DNA from: Agapetus fuscipes
Taxonomy: Eukaryota; Arthropoda; Insecta; Trichoptera; Glossosomatidae
Length of the DNA stretch: 64,000 bases
Direction of reading: 5' to 3'
NCBI GenBank assembly: GCA_951799405.1
Contig: OX637334.1
Span: forward strand, 1,736,001-1,800,000
Shown here: piece after piece, positions 1 through 10,665 of the stretch
Layout: each line of letters starts with the position of its first letter
How positions within the stretch are numbered: position 1 is the first letter of the stretch
Notes under the pieces: model-generated
Databases searched by the model: none
Seen by the model: only the letters and a program-made list of their open reading frames with translations
Told to the model about the DNA's origin: nothing
Made by a program: the position numbers and the translations under genes

Positions 1-35
1 CCATTCATTTCTTTGAAAATAATTTCTGACACTGA

Positions 36-280
36 TAGATTGGTATGATGCTGACCCTCCATGCTGTAAAAAAATATTCTCTTTTGTCAATGCCACCCGG
101 TTTCAGGGAACGGCGGTAGGAGTTGCAAGGTTTATGTTCATGTGATGTTTTGTGTATTTGTATGCACACATGCAGAATAGCGCGAATCTGCATGTACTTG
201 TGTGCGGGTATGCATCTAATATGAGCCTTAAATGTTAACATATCTTTGCAACTTGGATTGTTTATTATATAGCATAGCGT
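36..280 (+). mobile_element. LINE-b 3' end, old diverged copy
   Basis: This is a diverged copy of the ~250-bp repeat that recurs over 25 times here. It has the GGTATG..GCTGACC start, the GCCACCC..GGTTTCAGGGAA block, and the end ATATCTTTGCAACTTGGATT running into TTATATAG. Short reading frames inside it are chance. Confidence 0.75.
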
Positions 281-952
281 CTTTATTCTGAATAAATAGG
301 ACGCATTTCTCAAGTCACATACTATATGAGTTGAAACTAATGTTGAAAATACCGATCCCAAATGTTCTTGACTATTGAGGTGTTCTGACTGAACCAAAAC
401 GTAGCCCTTAGGCCCAGTACTTTCAACGTTAGCATATCACATTCTTAAAGGTAATAATGAATAAGTGCTGATTCACTGATTTAAGAAATCATGGATAAAA
501 CATTATATTGCATGTAACTTCTCATAGTAAGTGAACTAATTATTAAGCAGAGCCTATGAAAGACGTCTGAACTACAGGATTTTCATACATTTTCAGTGTT
601 TTATCTCGTAGAAAGTAGGATGAAAGGTGCATTCATCACTTATTTAGTTTAAACTTTAACGTATCGATACGAATCTTCTTCGTTTATAAAGTTCCGCCAC
701 TGTTTGAAAGTTTAAATTTAAAGAAACGAGACCACGTCCTATTTATCGGATTCCATCGGCCAATTTCGGGAGCGCAGACCCGCCTTAACCTGTTCTTAAA
801 TGGGCGCCTTAATGCAACTTGTGTTCCACATACGACCCCTTAATGAGGTCCAAACACACAAGCGAAATATAGCACGCAAAAGCAGCCTTACGCCAAACAA
901 AGTCTTCACTTATACGGGTTATACCATTGAGTTATAAATGTTCCTTGTGAAT
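281..952. other. No recognisable feature
   Basis: AT-rich sequence without a coding frame, inverted repeat or family match that I can see. Confidence 0.5.
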
Positions 953-1213
953 GTTCCTTGACTTATAGGTTGGTATGCGGCTGACCACCCATGCTGTAAA
1001 AATGGTTCACTTTGCCAATGTCACCCCTGTCTCAGGGAAGGACGGCAAGAGTTGCAGGGTGTATGTCCATTTGAGATTTGATTTTTATGTTGTAGGTTCA
1101 CATGAGGCATGTGCAAGCGCGAACTTGTACGTGTCTGGTTGTGAGAATGCATGTAATGTGAATCTTCAGTGTAACATATCCTTGCAACTTAGATTAGATT
1201 AGATTAGATTAGA
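953..1213 (+). mobile_element. LINE-b 3' end, near-consensus copy
   Basis: It starts at GTTCCTTGACTTATAGG and ends in (GATTA)n. The same start point recurs in many copies. An open frame of 75 codons in it also occurs in the other well-preserved copies and follows repeat identity, not coding constraint. Confidence 0.85.
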
Positions 1214-1249
1214 TATAACATAGGGGAGCGGAAACTAACATACTGGATT

Positions 1250-2903
1250 GGCTCAGTTTAGACACACGAAATTTTTTTGAAAAAGTTTCGATAGTGACGT
1301 CAGTCAGCGATTTTTAGCGGCAACTATCGGTTTCCCGTCTCCACACACATTTGAACAAAATATTTTTTGAACAAAACAGAATCTTTTTCTTCTAATGGCA
1401 TTTAGCTGTTGCGGTTTATTCAAACATCGAATGGGATTAAAATAATGTGGGAATTAAATTATTTTAATACGTGTTAAGTTTAACTATGCGTCGGTAAAAA
1501 AAAAGAATTTTACAGATAATTTAAAATTCATCGCGGAAATGGAAAGATGACAAGAGAACTTGAGAATAGGGTGTGCAAGGGAAAACAAGTGGTCGGTGCA
1601 ATAGGAAGAATAGCAAAGAACAAGCGATTGACGATGGATCTGAGAATGGCGGTACACAATGGCATATTGTTACCGACTTTGTTGTATGGAAGTGAAGCAT
1701 GGACAGTGAACGATAGCGAAATGAGTAAAGTATTTACGGTGGAAATGAAGCATTTGAGAAGCATGACAGGAAAAACTCTGAGGGATAGAGTTAGGAATGA
1801 ATGGGTAAAAAAAGAATGTAATTTGAAAGAGGATGTGAAAGTTAAGGTACAAAAGAATATGATGAGATGGTTTGGACATGTGGAAAGAATGAATGATGAT
1901 AGACTGACAAAGTATGTATACAAAGAAAGTGTGAAAGGAAAAAGAGGGAAGGGACGACCGAGAAAAGTATGGAGTGATCAGATTGAGGAGATTTTGAAAG
2001 AATGGGATATACAAAGTGAGCGTAAAAGAAGAAAATGCATGAAAAAGGTGATGGATATGAATGAATTGAAAGAGGTATGTAAGGATAGGAAAAAATGGAG
2101 GCAACTCTGCAGAGGCTCTGGCCACCCCTAGCGGAATGGCGACAGAGTTACAGTTACAGTATCGCGGTGTTGTACAAACTGGCTGAATATTCCAATGTTA
2201 GTTGTGAAAATATATTACGGGTTCTTAACCTCAAAAATATTTTTATGAAACAGAATGCAATATTGCAATTGTGTCATTAATATTGCATTGGTATTTTATA
2301 TTGTGTTCACATTATATTGTGTCATTGTTTTTATTTACTTATTTGCCGAGACCAACATTAAATTTAAAACTTCCCTTACGACTGAAATTATTTACGACTT
2401 ATAAAAATAGTTGATTAACATGTTTCTTCCGTGAAAAGTTTCACGGAATCATTTTATAATTAAAACGTTGCAATGGAAAAAAACACCGTCGTGAAATAAA
2501 ATTGTTTTTAATCCAAAAGTAAGAACAAACTCAATTTAATTATTACCTACTTCCTTTTTCTTTTCAAGGGGTTAACAATTATTTTATATTTTCCAAATTG
2601 TTTTTAGTTTTCACAGAAAATAAAGGTTTTCGAGTTTTAAATTAACAAAAAAATTTAAAATACCTACCAAAATTGTCGAGTCCATAGCATTATTGTCTTT
2701 GACTTTTCAGACATTTTAACTCCGAAGTGGAAATGTCTGACAACTCAGTCTGACCAACATTACGAAATAAGCGGGTCATGCGGCATTTTTTAAAAATCAT
2801 CATAATATCAAAATTGCCAGCATCTGTCACTGCGGAGCGGCCATCTTGCTTGACGTCACTATCGAAACTTTTTCAAAAAAAAATTGTGTGTCTAAACTGA
2901 GCC
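1250..2903. mobile_element. Non-autonomous TIR DNA transposon carrying a nested LINE
   Basis: Terminal inverted repeats of ~53 bp lie at 1250-1302 and 2851-2903, beginning GGCTCAGTTTAGACACAC and reaching GATAGTGACGTCA. ATT directly flanks both ends (1247-1249, 2904-2906) and is a candidate 3-bp TSD. Removing the nested LINE-a and its TSD copy leaves ~1.0 kb with no transposase frame. The superfamily is uncertain: a 3-bp TSD fits PIF/Harbinger only loosely. Confidence 0.8.
1537..2160 (+). mobile_element. LINE-a, 5'-truncated; C-terminus of non-LTR RT ORF
   Basis: The reading frame to 2131 encodes the C-terminal region after the reverse transcriptase domain of a non-LTR polyprotein. Motifs are LLYGSEAWTV, RWFGHVERM, GKGRPRKVW and CKDRKKW. 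It ends in a TAG stop followed by an (ACAGTT)n tail. A perfect 7-bp TSD, ATCGCGG, flanks it (1530-1536, 2161-2167), so this is a 624-bp 5'-truncated insertion. It lies inside the 1250-2903 transposon and is younger than it. The frame is intact but lacks endonuclease and RT domains. Clade is not assigned. Confidence 0.9.
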
Positions 2904-2906
2904 ATT

Positions 2907-3345
2907 GATACATACTTGTTCCCACTTGCGTTCCTCTCCTGTCAAACGTTGCAGTGGTGCCCCCAATGTACGGCGGCAACAATTACAAATATGACGAATT
3001 AAATATCACAATAGTTATAATGAAATGAGTGATAAAATTAAAATATGAATATACACCTTGAAAATATGAAATACTGACACCAATTGTGGCGATCACAATA
3101 TTTATAACGCGTGTTATCTGTCAACTCTAGCTATTTCCGGTCTAATCGGCAGCCATTATTTGCAATGGTATCAACATTCAAGATTTTTTTTCATTCTGCC
3201 GAGTTTTTTGTTCATATGGAAATGCAACTGTGAAGTTTTTTGTTCTCTTTCTAACTAATGACCATTTTCGTAAGTAAGTTGAGACAGATAATATATATGT
3301 CTATTCTCGTTAAAATAATTTATTGTCTACAGATATTATAAGTCA
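2907..3345. other. No recognisable feature
   Basis: AT-rich single-copy-looking sequence. No coding frame or repeat signature seen. Confidence 0.4.
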
Positions 3346-3848
3346 ATGGGTTATACCCATAGGTTATACCTCCTCCTCTCGTCACAACAAGGGCAACTCG
3401 TAGAACGGCTAACATTCTTCCTTTTACAGTGGATATCAACTATGAGAACTTGGTGTTTTCACGACTCATTCCTTTGCCAAACTGCCCGCTTATTAAACAA
3501 GTTACCGGTTTATGTGATCCCACTCCAATTTAATTCAGGGCTGGAAGTCTCGTCACCACGGTAGATCTTGCCTATCGAATATCGGTCGTATTAGAATGAA
3601 GACCTGTCAATGTCCAATCAGCTGTTCACTTGCGGCCATCTTGGATGTGAACCCTGGTCTATTCAAAACCAATATCAATCGTCTCTTCCTTTCAGTGTCT
3701 CAAAACAAAGGTAGCACAACACACAACACAAAACTACGCAGCTAACAGTCATGTTACAAAGAATCAGGACATCAACCGCCACATCATAAACACCCACCTC
3801 TGTGGCACTACAAGTATCATAGACCTTCAGGCTAAAATCTCTACTAAA
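3346..3848 (+). mobile_element. LINE-d 3' end (CR1/L2-like C-terminus), interrupted
   Basis: The first part encodes a frame with TMRTW, FHDSFLCQTARLLNKLP, the usual extreme C-terminus of CR1/L2-type LINE proteins (..SF..TARLWN.LP..). The downstream part (3653-3848) has the family's 3' UTR, with TTCCTTTCAGTGTCTC and CTCTGTGGCACTACAAG. A MITE-D fragment separates them. The same sequence returns at 11.6 kb and, on the minus strand, at 62.4 kb. Confidence 0.75.
3539..3652. mobile_element. MITE-D internal fragment
   Basis: Contains GCTGGAAGTCTCGTCACCA, CCAATCAGCTGTTCACTTG and GCGGCCATCTTGGAT, the core of the MITE-D copies at 20302-20542 and 45899-46136. The outer TIRs are missing. Confidence 0.6.
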
Positions 3849-4160
3849 CTACACATATAGTCTAACTTATTGCCGTATTTTCTTCGAAGCGGTCGCATGT
3901 GACGAGTGAAACCTAGTTATTTTTATAGGCGAGGGGGCTTTACGCCAACCACTTCAATTGAAGTGGGGATTTTCAAGGTTCCGAGTGGGCTGGTACTCAT
4001 TTCATGTGAAGGCTCAGTTAACCTTGCCGGTATTTTTATTTTGGGTTTGAAATAAATACCGAAACGGGAAATCATTTCTAACTCTCTCGGTGGGACTCGA
4101 ATCCAATCTCTCGGCACGGAATGCAAGCACTCTACCAACCAAGCTATCGAGCAGACGAAT
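3849..4160 (-). mobile_element. SINE-1 (tRNA-derived), near full length
   Basis: Read on the minus strand: tRNA-like head (A box region AGCTTGGTTGGTAGAG, B box region in GATTCGAGTCCC), then the body with TATTTATTTCAAACCC, AATACCGGCAAGG, a CAATTGAAGTGG block and a 3' part with CACATGCGACC. Confidence 0.85.
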
Positions 4161-4851
4161 TGTCTGATCTCTGGGGAGTCTCTCGTACAGGATTCCCTAA
4201 AAAAGACAACACAGATATTGTTTAAGCGTCTTTAGAAGGTTCATCTCTTTATGCGGTTTGCGTGCATTGGTCTGGAATTTAATACAACGTGTATGTGCAT
4301 ATAATATTTTAGCACCCAGGTCCCTAATTCCCTTTGCAGTCGTGGGAACCCCCTGAGGCGGTCCTTACGTGAACATTCGTGTATGCGGACTGATCTTCGC
4401 CCAGTGCAAATGCACCAAAAGCCATTAAAGACTAATACGAGCCAAATAATACTGCAAAGGCCTTTTCAGACACAGACACTCTCCCACCACCTCCCACCCA
4501 GTTCATACAACTCACGCGGAGTTGCTTCACTCGGTGAACAACATTACAATATCTTTTTCAAGTGGCTGAAGGCCTTCCCGATGAAGTTAATCAGCTAGTG
4601 TAACTCTATTCGTGGAAAAAGAAAAGAAAGCCCTCCAGATCAGAGGCTACTGCATGACTCTAAAGAACCCCCTCCTCCCCAGAATTTCGATGTTGCTGAA
4701 GCTAATGTGCCTGACGGGAAAGCCTCCCTGACGGGTATTTCGCGAGGAGCCATCTGCGCTCAGCGCAGTATATCAATGTGTTTGGGATACATAGGTATAT
4801 ATATAAATAATGTAATAAATAGATATTAAATATGTAAATATATAGTTAGAT
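4161..4851. other. Mostly unassigned; LINE-d tail at 4168-4212
   Basis: 4168-4212 resembles the LINE-d terminal sequence (GGGAGTCTC.CG.ACAGGATT). The rest is unidentified. A short CGATGTT.CTGAAGCTAAT string at about 4690-4710 recurs near 19495. Confidence 0.4.
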
Positions 4852-4867
4852 AGTGAGAGGTGTACTG

Positions 4868-5261
4868 TATGGTAGCGAAACCTGGACCATCCAAAAATAC
4901 GAGAAAGACCGCCTGGAGGCATTCGAGATGTGGACATGGAGGAAAATGTCCAAGACATCATGGGTCGAAAAGAAGTCCAACGAAAAGGTGTTGCGGGACG
5001 TAGAAGAAAGAAGAGAGCTGATAAATCATATTTAAAGAGGAAAGCCAAGCTAATAGGGCACTCAATTAGACATAGCACCTTTCTTAGCAACATCTTTGAA
5101 GGCAAAATCTTAGGACAACGCACAAGAGGTCGCCCAAGAACTTCCTACTTCAAGGATTTGAAGCGGCTCATGGATGTCTCCTCCTATTCACATCTCAAGA
5201 GGATGGCAACAGACAGAGACAGATGGCTGATACAACAAGGCTCTGCCTTTAGAGGATGATG
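4868..5261 (+). mobile_element. LINE-c, 5'-truncated, frameshifted, perfect 16-bp TSD
   Basis: Encodes the C-terminal end of a third non-LTR family: LYGSETWT, RLEAFEMW, a frame change near 4990-5030, then IGHSIRH, RGRPRTSYF and DRDRWL. It ends in (GAT)n. AGTGAGAGGTGTACTG occurs at 4852-4867 and again at 5262-5277, a 16-bp perfect TSD marking target-primed insertion. The frameshift means this copy makes no protein. Confidence 0.9.
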
Positions 5262-5277
5262 AGTGAGAGGTGTACTG

Positions 5278-6395
5278 GCGTCCTCTGGCCGGTCTAGAGC
5301 TCGCAGTTGCGGACTCATGGTACGACTGGCAGAAGCGCCTAAATGCAGTATAGTTGACTCTATTCAGATCAGAGTGTTTCAGACACTACGAGTTCTGCCC
5401 GGATTGTCTGTGAATTACCGGACAAACTGTGTGAAAGCTTTCATACATCATGCATGAGTATGTCCGTTCACGCACATGCCCTGCTCACTTCCCATTTTCC
5501 TCGCCTAGGAGCTGAATGTAAACGTGGTATAGCATTCTGCACTAAGCCACTCGACAATAAATAAAGCTGCAAATTTTACACCGTCGATGACAAAATAATC
5601 AACATAATCTTACACAGACCCTCGTCAGTCAATTTCTGTCTGCATGGAGAATTTTCAAGGACCTTCAGGGTATGAAGTAATGATGCAAGGGTTTCAAGCT
5701 GTAGTCCCAAGATTCAAGTTTTTTTTTTTTTAACAAAAAGTGTATAGAATCTAAAACATTCACTGCAGGCGTTATTTGGGTTCACATAATAAAGTTGATT
5801 TTGCAATGCTCGAGTTTAAAAGGCAAGTTTATACTTGAAGTAAAACGTGATCCACAATCTAAGCGTTCTCGTGGTGAGCCCGGTCTAAGCCTCGGGTTAG
5901 GTTTTGAGTTTAGCTAAGCTCGAGCTTAACTTATGACTAGTAATGCCGCATTATCTATTAATAATTTATAAGTAGGAATAGGAGATTTTCCTCCTTAAAA
6001 ATTACTTGCTAGATTATGGATTGAAGGGAGCAGAAATATAGAGAATAAGAGCTAATTTAGGGTTGTAAATCTTATTTTCTATATTTTCTTCACATACAAA
6101 TGTACCTACTAACATAGTAGTCCCCGACGCGACGTGTTTCACTACGCTATTTGAGCATATGGATTAATTTTTTTTCTACGGGTAAAGGGAAGCAGCCCTA
6201 CACAACACATGGCCGAAAAATTATTGATGTTCCGATCGACATCAAACTCAACACGATCTATTTCGATGGTATTTTACACCTCTTCTGAAAATTTGAAAAC
6301 GGCAATTTATTTCGATTTTTATTTTTCTATTTCTTTCATGTAACGCGACTGTTAGCTGCGTAGTGTTGTGCTGTGTGTTGCGTTGCCTTTGTTTT
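5278..6395. other. No recognisable feature
   Basis: Mixed-composition sequence. CCGGATTGTCTGTG..CCGGACAAACTG near 5400-5430 forms an imperfect inverted motif, with related CCATAGACAAACC strings at 18.6 and 35.7 kb. No gene seen. Confidence 0.4.
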
Positions 6396-6397
6396 GA

Positions 6398-6475
6398 GAC
6401 ACTCTTGGTAGAAATCGAGCCCAAAACCTGCAGTTTTAACCGCAAACGCTCTACCAAATGAAGTATCGACTGGAC
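6398..6475 (-). mobile_element. SINE-1 head fragment
   Basis: Only the tRNA-like head is left: on the minus strand, CTTCATTTGGTAGAGCGTTTG followed by a decayed B box. Confidence 0.5.
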
Positions 6476-6529
6476 AATAATTTTGTATTTTTTTGTAAAA
6501 AACTAAATAAATTGCTTAAATTCTGCCGC

Positions 6530-6760
6530 TAGGTTGGTATGCGGCTGACCACCCATACTGTAAAAAATGGTTCACTTTGCCAATGTCACCCCTGTTTCAG
6601 GAAAGGATGGCAAGAGTTGCAGGGTGTATGTCCATTTGAGATTGAGGTTTTTATGTTGTAGGTTCACTTGCGGCATGTGCAAGTGTCTGCTTGTGAGAAT
6701 GCATATAATGTGAATCCCCAATGTAACATATCTTTGCAACTTAGATTAGACTAGATTAGG
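6530..6760 (+). mobile_element. LINE-b 3' end
   Basis: Starts at TAGGTTGGTATGCGGCTGAC and ends CAACTTAGATTAGACTAGATT. A small internal deletion removes part of the AAGCGCGAACTTG block. Confidence 0.85.
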
Positions 6761-7215
6761 TGTGCTAGCAAAATCCAAACCCTGGCAAGCATGAAAATGA
6801 ATGATAGAGCAGAGAGGTAACAGATAAATTGCAGGCGCGCCAGTGTAAAGGCAGCTGTGATCTCTCATCTGACTCCTCGAGGCTCTTTCACCATGTAATC
6901 CGTCATCTACCTTCTTCATAATGTTCAAGCAAAGGTTCTGCGTTCGAGGAAGAACCAAGGATAAGTGAATCGTTCTGTTTTGTGTCGTTAGATGGCGCCT
7001 GAAGGGAAAAAATAAATTCCGACATTACAACATACTGTTCATCTTCGATAGTCGTGCAGAGATGGTTCCTCATGAAGACGTTGACTGCGTGGCCAATGAA
7101 ACGTCGGGAATAATGTAAGTACATAACGGTTCGTCTAATATCCGAAAAGTTTAATTAACCTTGAAATTAAATTAAAAGTAATATGTAAAATAATAGTGAA
7201 CGTAGGTGTCCGTAA
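6761..7215. other. No recognisable feature
   Basis: No coding or repeat signal beyond chance short frames. Confidence 0.4.
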
Positions 7216-7505
7216 ATATATGAAAAAATATCACATGACATTACATTACATGACAAAATATCACATGACAAAACATCACTATGACAAAACAAAACACGGA
7301 CAAAAGATCACATACCTAAAACAGAATAGTCTATAAACGGCACTTAAAAAACATCCCATGACAAATTATCACAAACAACACAGTTATCATGTGACATTTT
7401 GTCATTGTGATGTACTTTCCTGTGATGTTCTGTCATGTGTTGTCCTGTCATGTATCGTTCTGTCATGTGTCGTTTTTCTCACTGTGTCGTTCTAACATGG
7501 AAAAG
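7216..7505. mobile_element. Foldback element E, both arms present
   Basis: The left arm has repeated TCACATGACAAAAC-type units. The right arm has their inverse, GATGTT.TGTCATGTG, and ends CACTGTGTCGTTCTAACATGG. Each arm is a short array of ~15-20 bp direct repeats, so the whole folds on itself. No protein is encoded. Relatives lie at 20.8-21.5, 25.6 and 58.7 kb. Confidence 0.75.
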
Positions 7506-8184
7506 TATTTTAGTCAAACAAAAATCAAAATAAAGGACAAATTTTATTAGTCATGTCCATGTTTTCGTATCCCAGCCATTTATCTAAAGCGTGTACCGTT
7601 TACATTTGAGTCCTAGATTAAGGATCCCACCGTGAAGCGTGATTGCTGGGAACATTAAAGGACTTGGTAGAACATTAGGACATTAAAGATGCTCGTAGAA
7701 CATTCAAGATATTCATAGAACATGGTTTGTTCTTGGAGGGACCACGTAGGTACAATAGAGATTCCATCTAAGACTCTTTGTTAAATGTAGGTACATCCTA
7801 TGGCTCATTGGAAAAATAAATCATTTTTAGAAGTAAAAATAAGTTGAAGAGATATATTAACATATAGGTCCGGTATTTTCAACGATAGCTAATGGGCCTG
7901 TTGCACCAAACTCCAATCAGACAAAAATTTAAATTCAGAGTGATTTCTCCCTTTCAAATGAAAAATTTCGTTGCATATATGTACGTTAATCAGTATTTAG
8001 CGGATGTCTTTACCAGAATTAAGCAATCAAATATGATGTGCCAATCAAATATTGATTGGAGGTTGGTGCAACAGGCCATCTGTGACTTACAACTGATAAA
8101 AAAAAGTACCCAGACGATTGACATAAGTGCGTCCTTTTCATTCAGTATGAAGTCGCTATGCTAACGTTGAAAATAACGGGTTTA
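7506..8184. other. No recognisable feature
   Basis: An open frame at 7892-8164 has no recognisable motif and unconvincing composition. I treat the stretch as non-coding. Confidence 0.4.
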
Positions 8185-8548
8185 AGGCTTATATTTAATG
8201 CACGCTGACAAGGAGTTATGTGTAAGTTTGTGCTTAGACATGCTGCCTGTGTATTTACAAAATAAACCAAAACTCACATGAACATAAATGGATGGCTTGG
8301 AAACACAAGGACTCACTCAGTACATATAGCGTAAAGTGTCTGCTTGTGGGCGTGCATTAAATATAAGCCTTTAATACCAGTATACCTTTGCAATTTAAGA
8401 TCATAGATTCATTCTTCATGCATACTTAAAGCAAAACATGTAAGTTCGCACTTACAAATGATGCTTGTGTACTGACAAAAAAAGCCCAAACCTAAAATAA
8501 ACATTTTTTTTTTTAACTCTTGGCGCCTTTCCCTGAAACAGGGATGGT
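8185..8548. mobile_element. Three LINE-b 3' end fragments in mixed orientation
   Basis: 8185-8293 is minus, 8338-8405 is plus (ending CTTTGCAATTTAAGATCATAG) and 8409-8548 is minus (TTCCCTGAAACAGGGATGG). Successive insertion or local rearrangement of diverged copies. Confidence 0.65.
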
Positions 8549-8614
8549 ATCGGTAATTTATATTTTTTCTGCATAAGTTGTCAGACTCATAACTACCTTC
8601 AAACCATTTCTGTA

Positions 8615-8989
8615 CCTTAGAGCATAAACAACGGAAGTCCACTTTTTTTGCGTTTTTGAGTTAATGATGCAGAAATTCTTATAATTAGCTGTTCTATAAG
8701 TGGTCCTCGGACTCATAGTTACTGAGATATCAAGTGTAATAAATATGGGATGCACATAAAAGTGCGAGCATAAACCACGGAAGTTCCACATACGTTGTTC
8801 ATGCTCTAAGCGGGAACACATTATTTCACATAAATTAATATAGATAAAAGAAGAGAAACAGTTTTTACAGATCAAAAATATCTCGTCTAGTTTAGAAGTT
8901 ATGATGGTTTTATAAAAGTACACATTTTCACTAAAACTCGTCTCCTGCACATTTTACTAAATGTGACTACCGTTGTTTATGCTCTAAGG
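8615..8989. mobile_element. TA-flanked MITE with a second internal inverted pair
   Basis: TIRs begin CCTTAGAGCATAAACAACGG, and the element is flanked by TA (8613-8614, 8990-8991), as in Tc1/mariner-type MITEs. An internal diverged copy of the TIR pair lies near 8768-8816 (GAGCATAAACCACGGAAG and CGTTGTTCATGCTC). No transposase. Confidence 0.8.
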
Positions 8990-8991
8990 TA

Positions 8992-9452
8992 CAGATTTAA
9001 AACCTATCAACAAACAGTCCTAAAATTACGTGAGTAAAAGAAAATATATTCAAATTAATGTAGGTACAAGTAAAAAAAACTTTTCATTTGAACTTTGATA
9101 TACAATAAGACCATTGACACAATGAATTCGTATCGCACAAAGAGATGATAATAATAATAAAATGCATCGAATCCGTCGGCCATTTCTAGGCACGTACCGT
9201 ACTGTGAATTCTCAGCAATTTACGAGTTTGTTCCGGTTTGGACAGTCCATAGAAAATATACGCGTAGTCGGAGAAAAAAAAACGTGAACATTGAAGGACG
9301 TGATGGTGATGGTGGGGTACGTGAGAGAAATTGGAATAAAGTGAGCGAAGAAAAAGATTGTGGTGAAGCAATATCAAATGAACCGACAGTGGTCGGCAAA
9401 CTGTGGTACTTGAGACATTTAAGTAATAAAAAATCGAGATAAAATTATATTT
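8992..9452. other. No recognisable feature
   Basis: AT-rich, with a short GATGGTGATGGTGG run near 9302. Nothing else supported. Confidence 0.4.
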
Positions 9453-9692
9453 CCTTGACTTATAGTTTGGTATACGGCTGACCACCCATGCAGTAAAAAT
9501 GGTTCACTTTGCCAATGTCACCCCTGTCTCAGGGAAGGACGGCAAGAGTTGCAGGGTGTATGTCCATTTGAGATTTGGTTTTTATGTTGTAGGCTTACAT
9601 GAGGCATGTGCATGCGCGAACTTGTACGTGTCTGGTTGTGAGAATGCATGTAATGTGAATCTCCAATGTAACATATCTTTGCAACTTAGATG
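9453..9692 (+). mobile_element. LINE-b 3' end, near-consensus, tail lost
   Basis: Begins TTCCTTGACTTATAGTTTGG and runs through to TTTGCAACTTAGAT, where the usual GATTA repeats are absent. Confidence 0.85.
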
Positions 9693-9703
9693 TTCACTTG
9701 GCC

Positions 9704-10128
9704 AATAATATTATTAGGATGATTTATTTGGAGAGCGCTGTTTATGTGTGTATCACACCTCAAGAGCCCTCTGCGAGCTTGGTCGTCGCTGTAGAAAGCG
9801 ACAATTCTCAAGCAAGACCCAGTTGTTGCAAGTTTGGATGGACCTTTCAGTGACCGGTCTTTGGTAAAGGTTTATGAATTTTTCAACCCAGCGAAGAGCA
9901 CATTTGGAAATATGATTGGTATATTTTTGTGCTCCGCCGGGATTTGAATCCACAGTCTTCCAATTACGAGTCCGAAGTGTTGCTACTGGACTACGGACTA
10001 GTCCAAGAAATGCCAACAACACGCGGTGTACCTAGCGGTCACCCATCCAAGTAGCATCCGCGCCCAATGTTGCTTAACTTCGGTGATCTGATGAGAGCCG
10101 GTGCTTTCAACATGGTATCCTCGTTGAC
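9704..10128 (-). mobile_element. SINE-2, full length with 5S rRNA head
   Basis: Minus-strand order: 5S rRNA-like head (10012-10128, containing CACCGAAGTTAAGCAACATT and GGATGGGTGACCGC), a tRNA-like head with TAGTCC..TGGCAACACTTCGGACTCGT, then a body (TTCATAAACC, GACCGGTC, GGGTCTTGCTTGAGAATTG, AGCGCTC) and a tail in TAATATTATT. This is one of three copies keeping almost the whole 5S part. Confidence 0.85.
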
Positions 10129-10134
10129 CACTAT

Positions 10135-10320
10135 GTCACAATGTCCCCCCTGTTTCATCGGCAAGAGTTGCATTGTTTTTTTTCATTTGAAGTTTGGATT
10201 TTAATTTGTAAGTACACATGCAGCATTTGTAAGCGCGAAATCACACGCGTCTTTTGGTGGGCATACATTTAATATCATTTTTAAATGCCAATATATTTGA
10301 TACTTAGATTATAGATTGCA
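10135..10320 (+). mobile_element. LINE-b 3' end, 5' part missing
   Basis: Begins at ATGTCCCCCCTGTTTC and ends TTAGATTATAGATT. Subfamily with the TTATAGA tail. Confidence 0.75.
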
Positions 10321-10324
10321 TTGA

Positions 10325-10665
10325 CATGTCCAGTTGCTAGCTCAGTGGGTAGAATGCATGAATTTTATGCTGAAAGCTAGTGTTCTATTCCCAACAAGGG
10401 TGTGAGATATGATTTCCCGTTACGGTGTTCATTTCAAACTCAAAATCACAATATCGGCAAGGTTTAAAATCAGTCTGCACAATAAATGAGAACCTAACAC
10501 CTCGGGAGCTGGGAATCCCTCACTTCAATTGAAGTGGTTGGTGTACCGCAGGCCCCCTTACCTGTGAAAAGGGTTTTAATAGATTTCAGATGCCACATAT
10601 GACTCCTTCGGGGTAAGACACTGCGAGAAGTTGCTCTGTATGTGCAGTTTAATTGCGTTGCATTT
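10325..10665 (+). mobile_element. SINE-1, full length
   Basis: Head GCTAGCTCAGTGGGTAGAAT and a degenerate B box, then the full body (GATTTCCCGTTACGGTGTTC, CTCGGGAGCTGGGAA, TTCAATTGAAGTGGTTGG, CCCCTTACCTGTG) to the 3' GAGAAGTTGCTCTGTATGTG part. Confidence 0.85.

Noticed and set aside
953..1202. 75-codon frame starting MRLTTHAVKMVHF, repeated at several loci
   Set aside because: It tracks the LINE-b 3' terminal repeat and is open in only some copies. The repeat lies beyond the LINE stop codon, so this is untranslated sequence.
1190..1213. Telomere-like TTAG repeats
   Set aside because: The unit is GATTA, not the arthropod TTAGG, and it is the LINE-b tail.
1528..2125. Long minus-strand frames opposite LINE-a
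   Set aside because: Shadows of the LINE-a coding strand, rich in S/F/L from antisense AT-rich codons.
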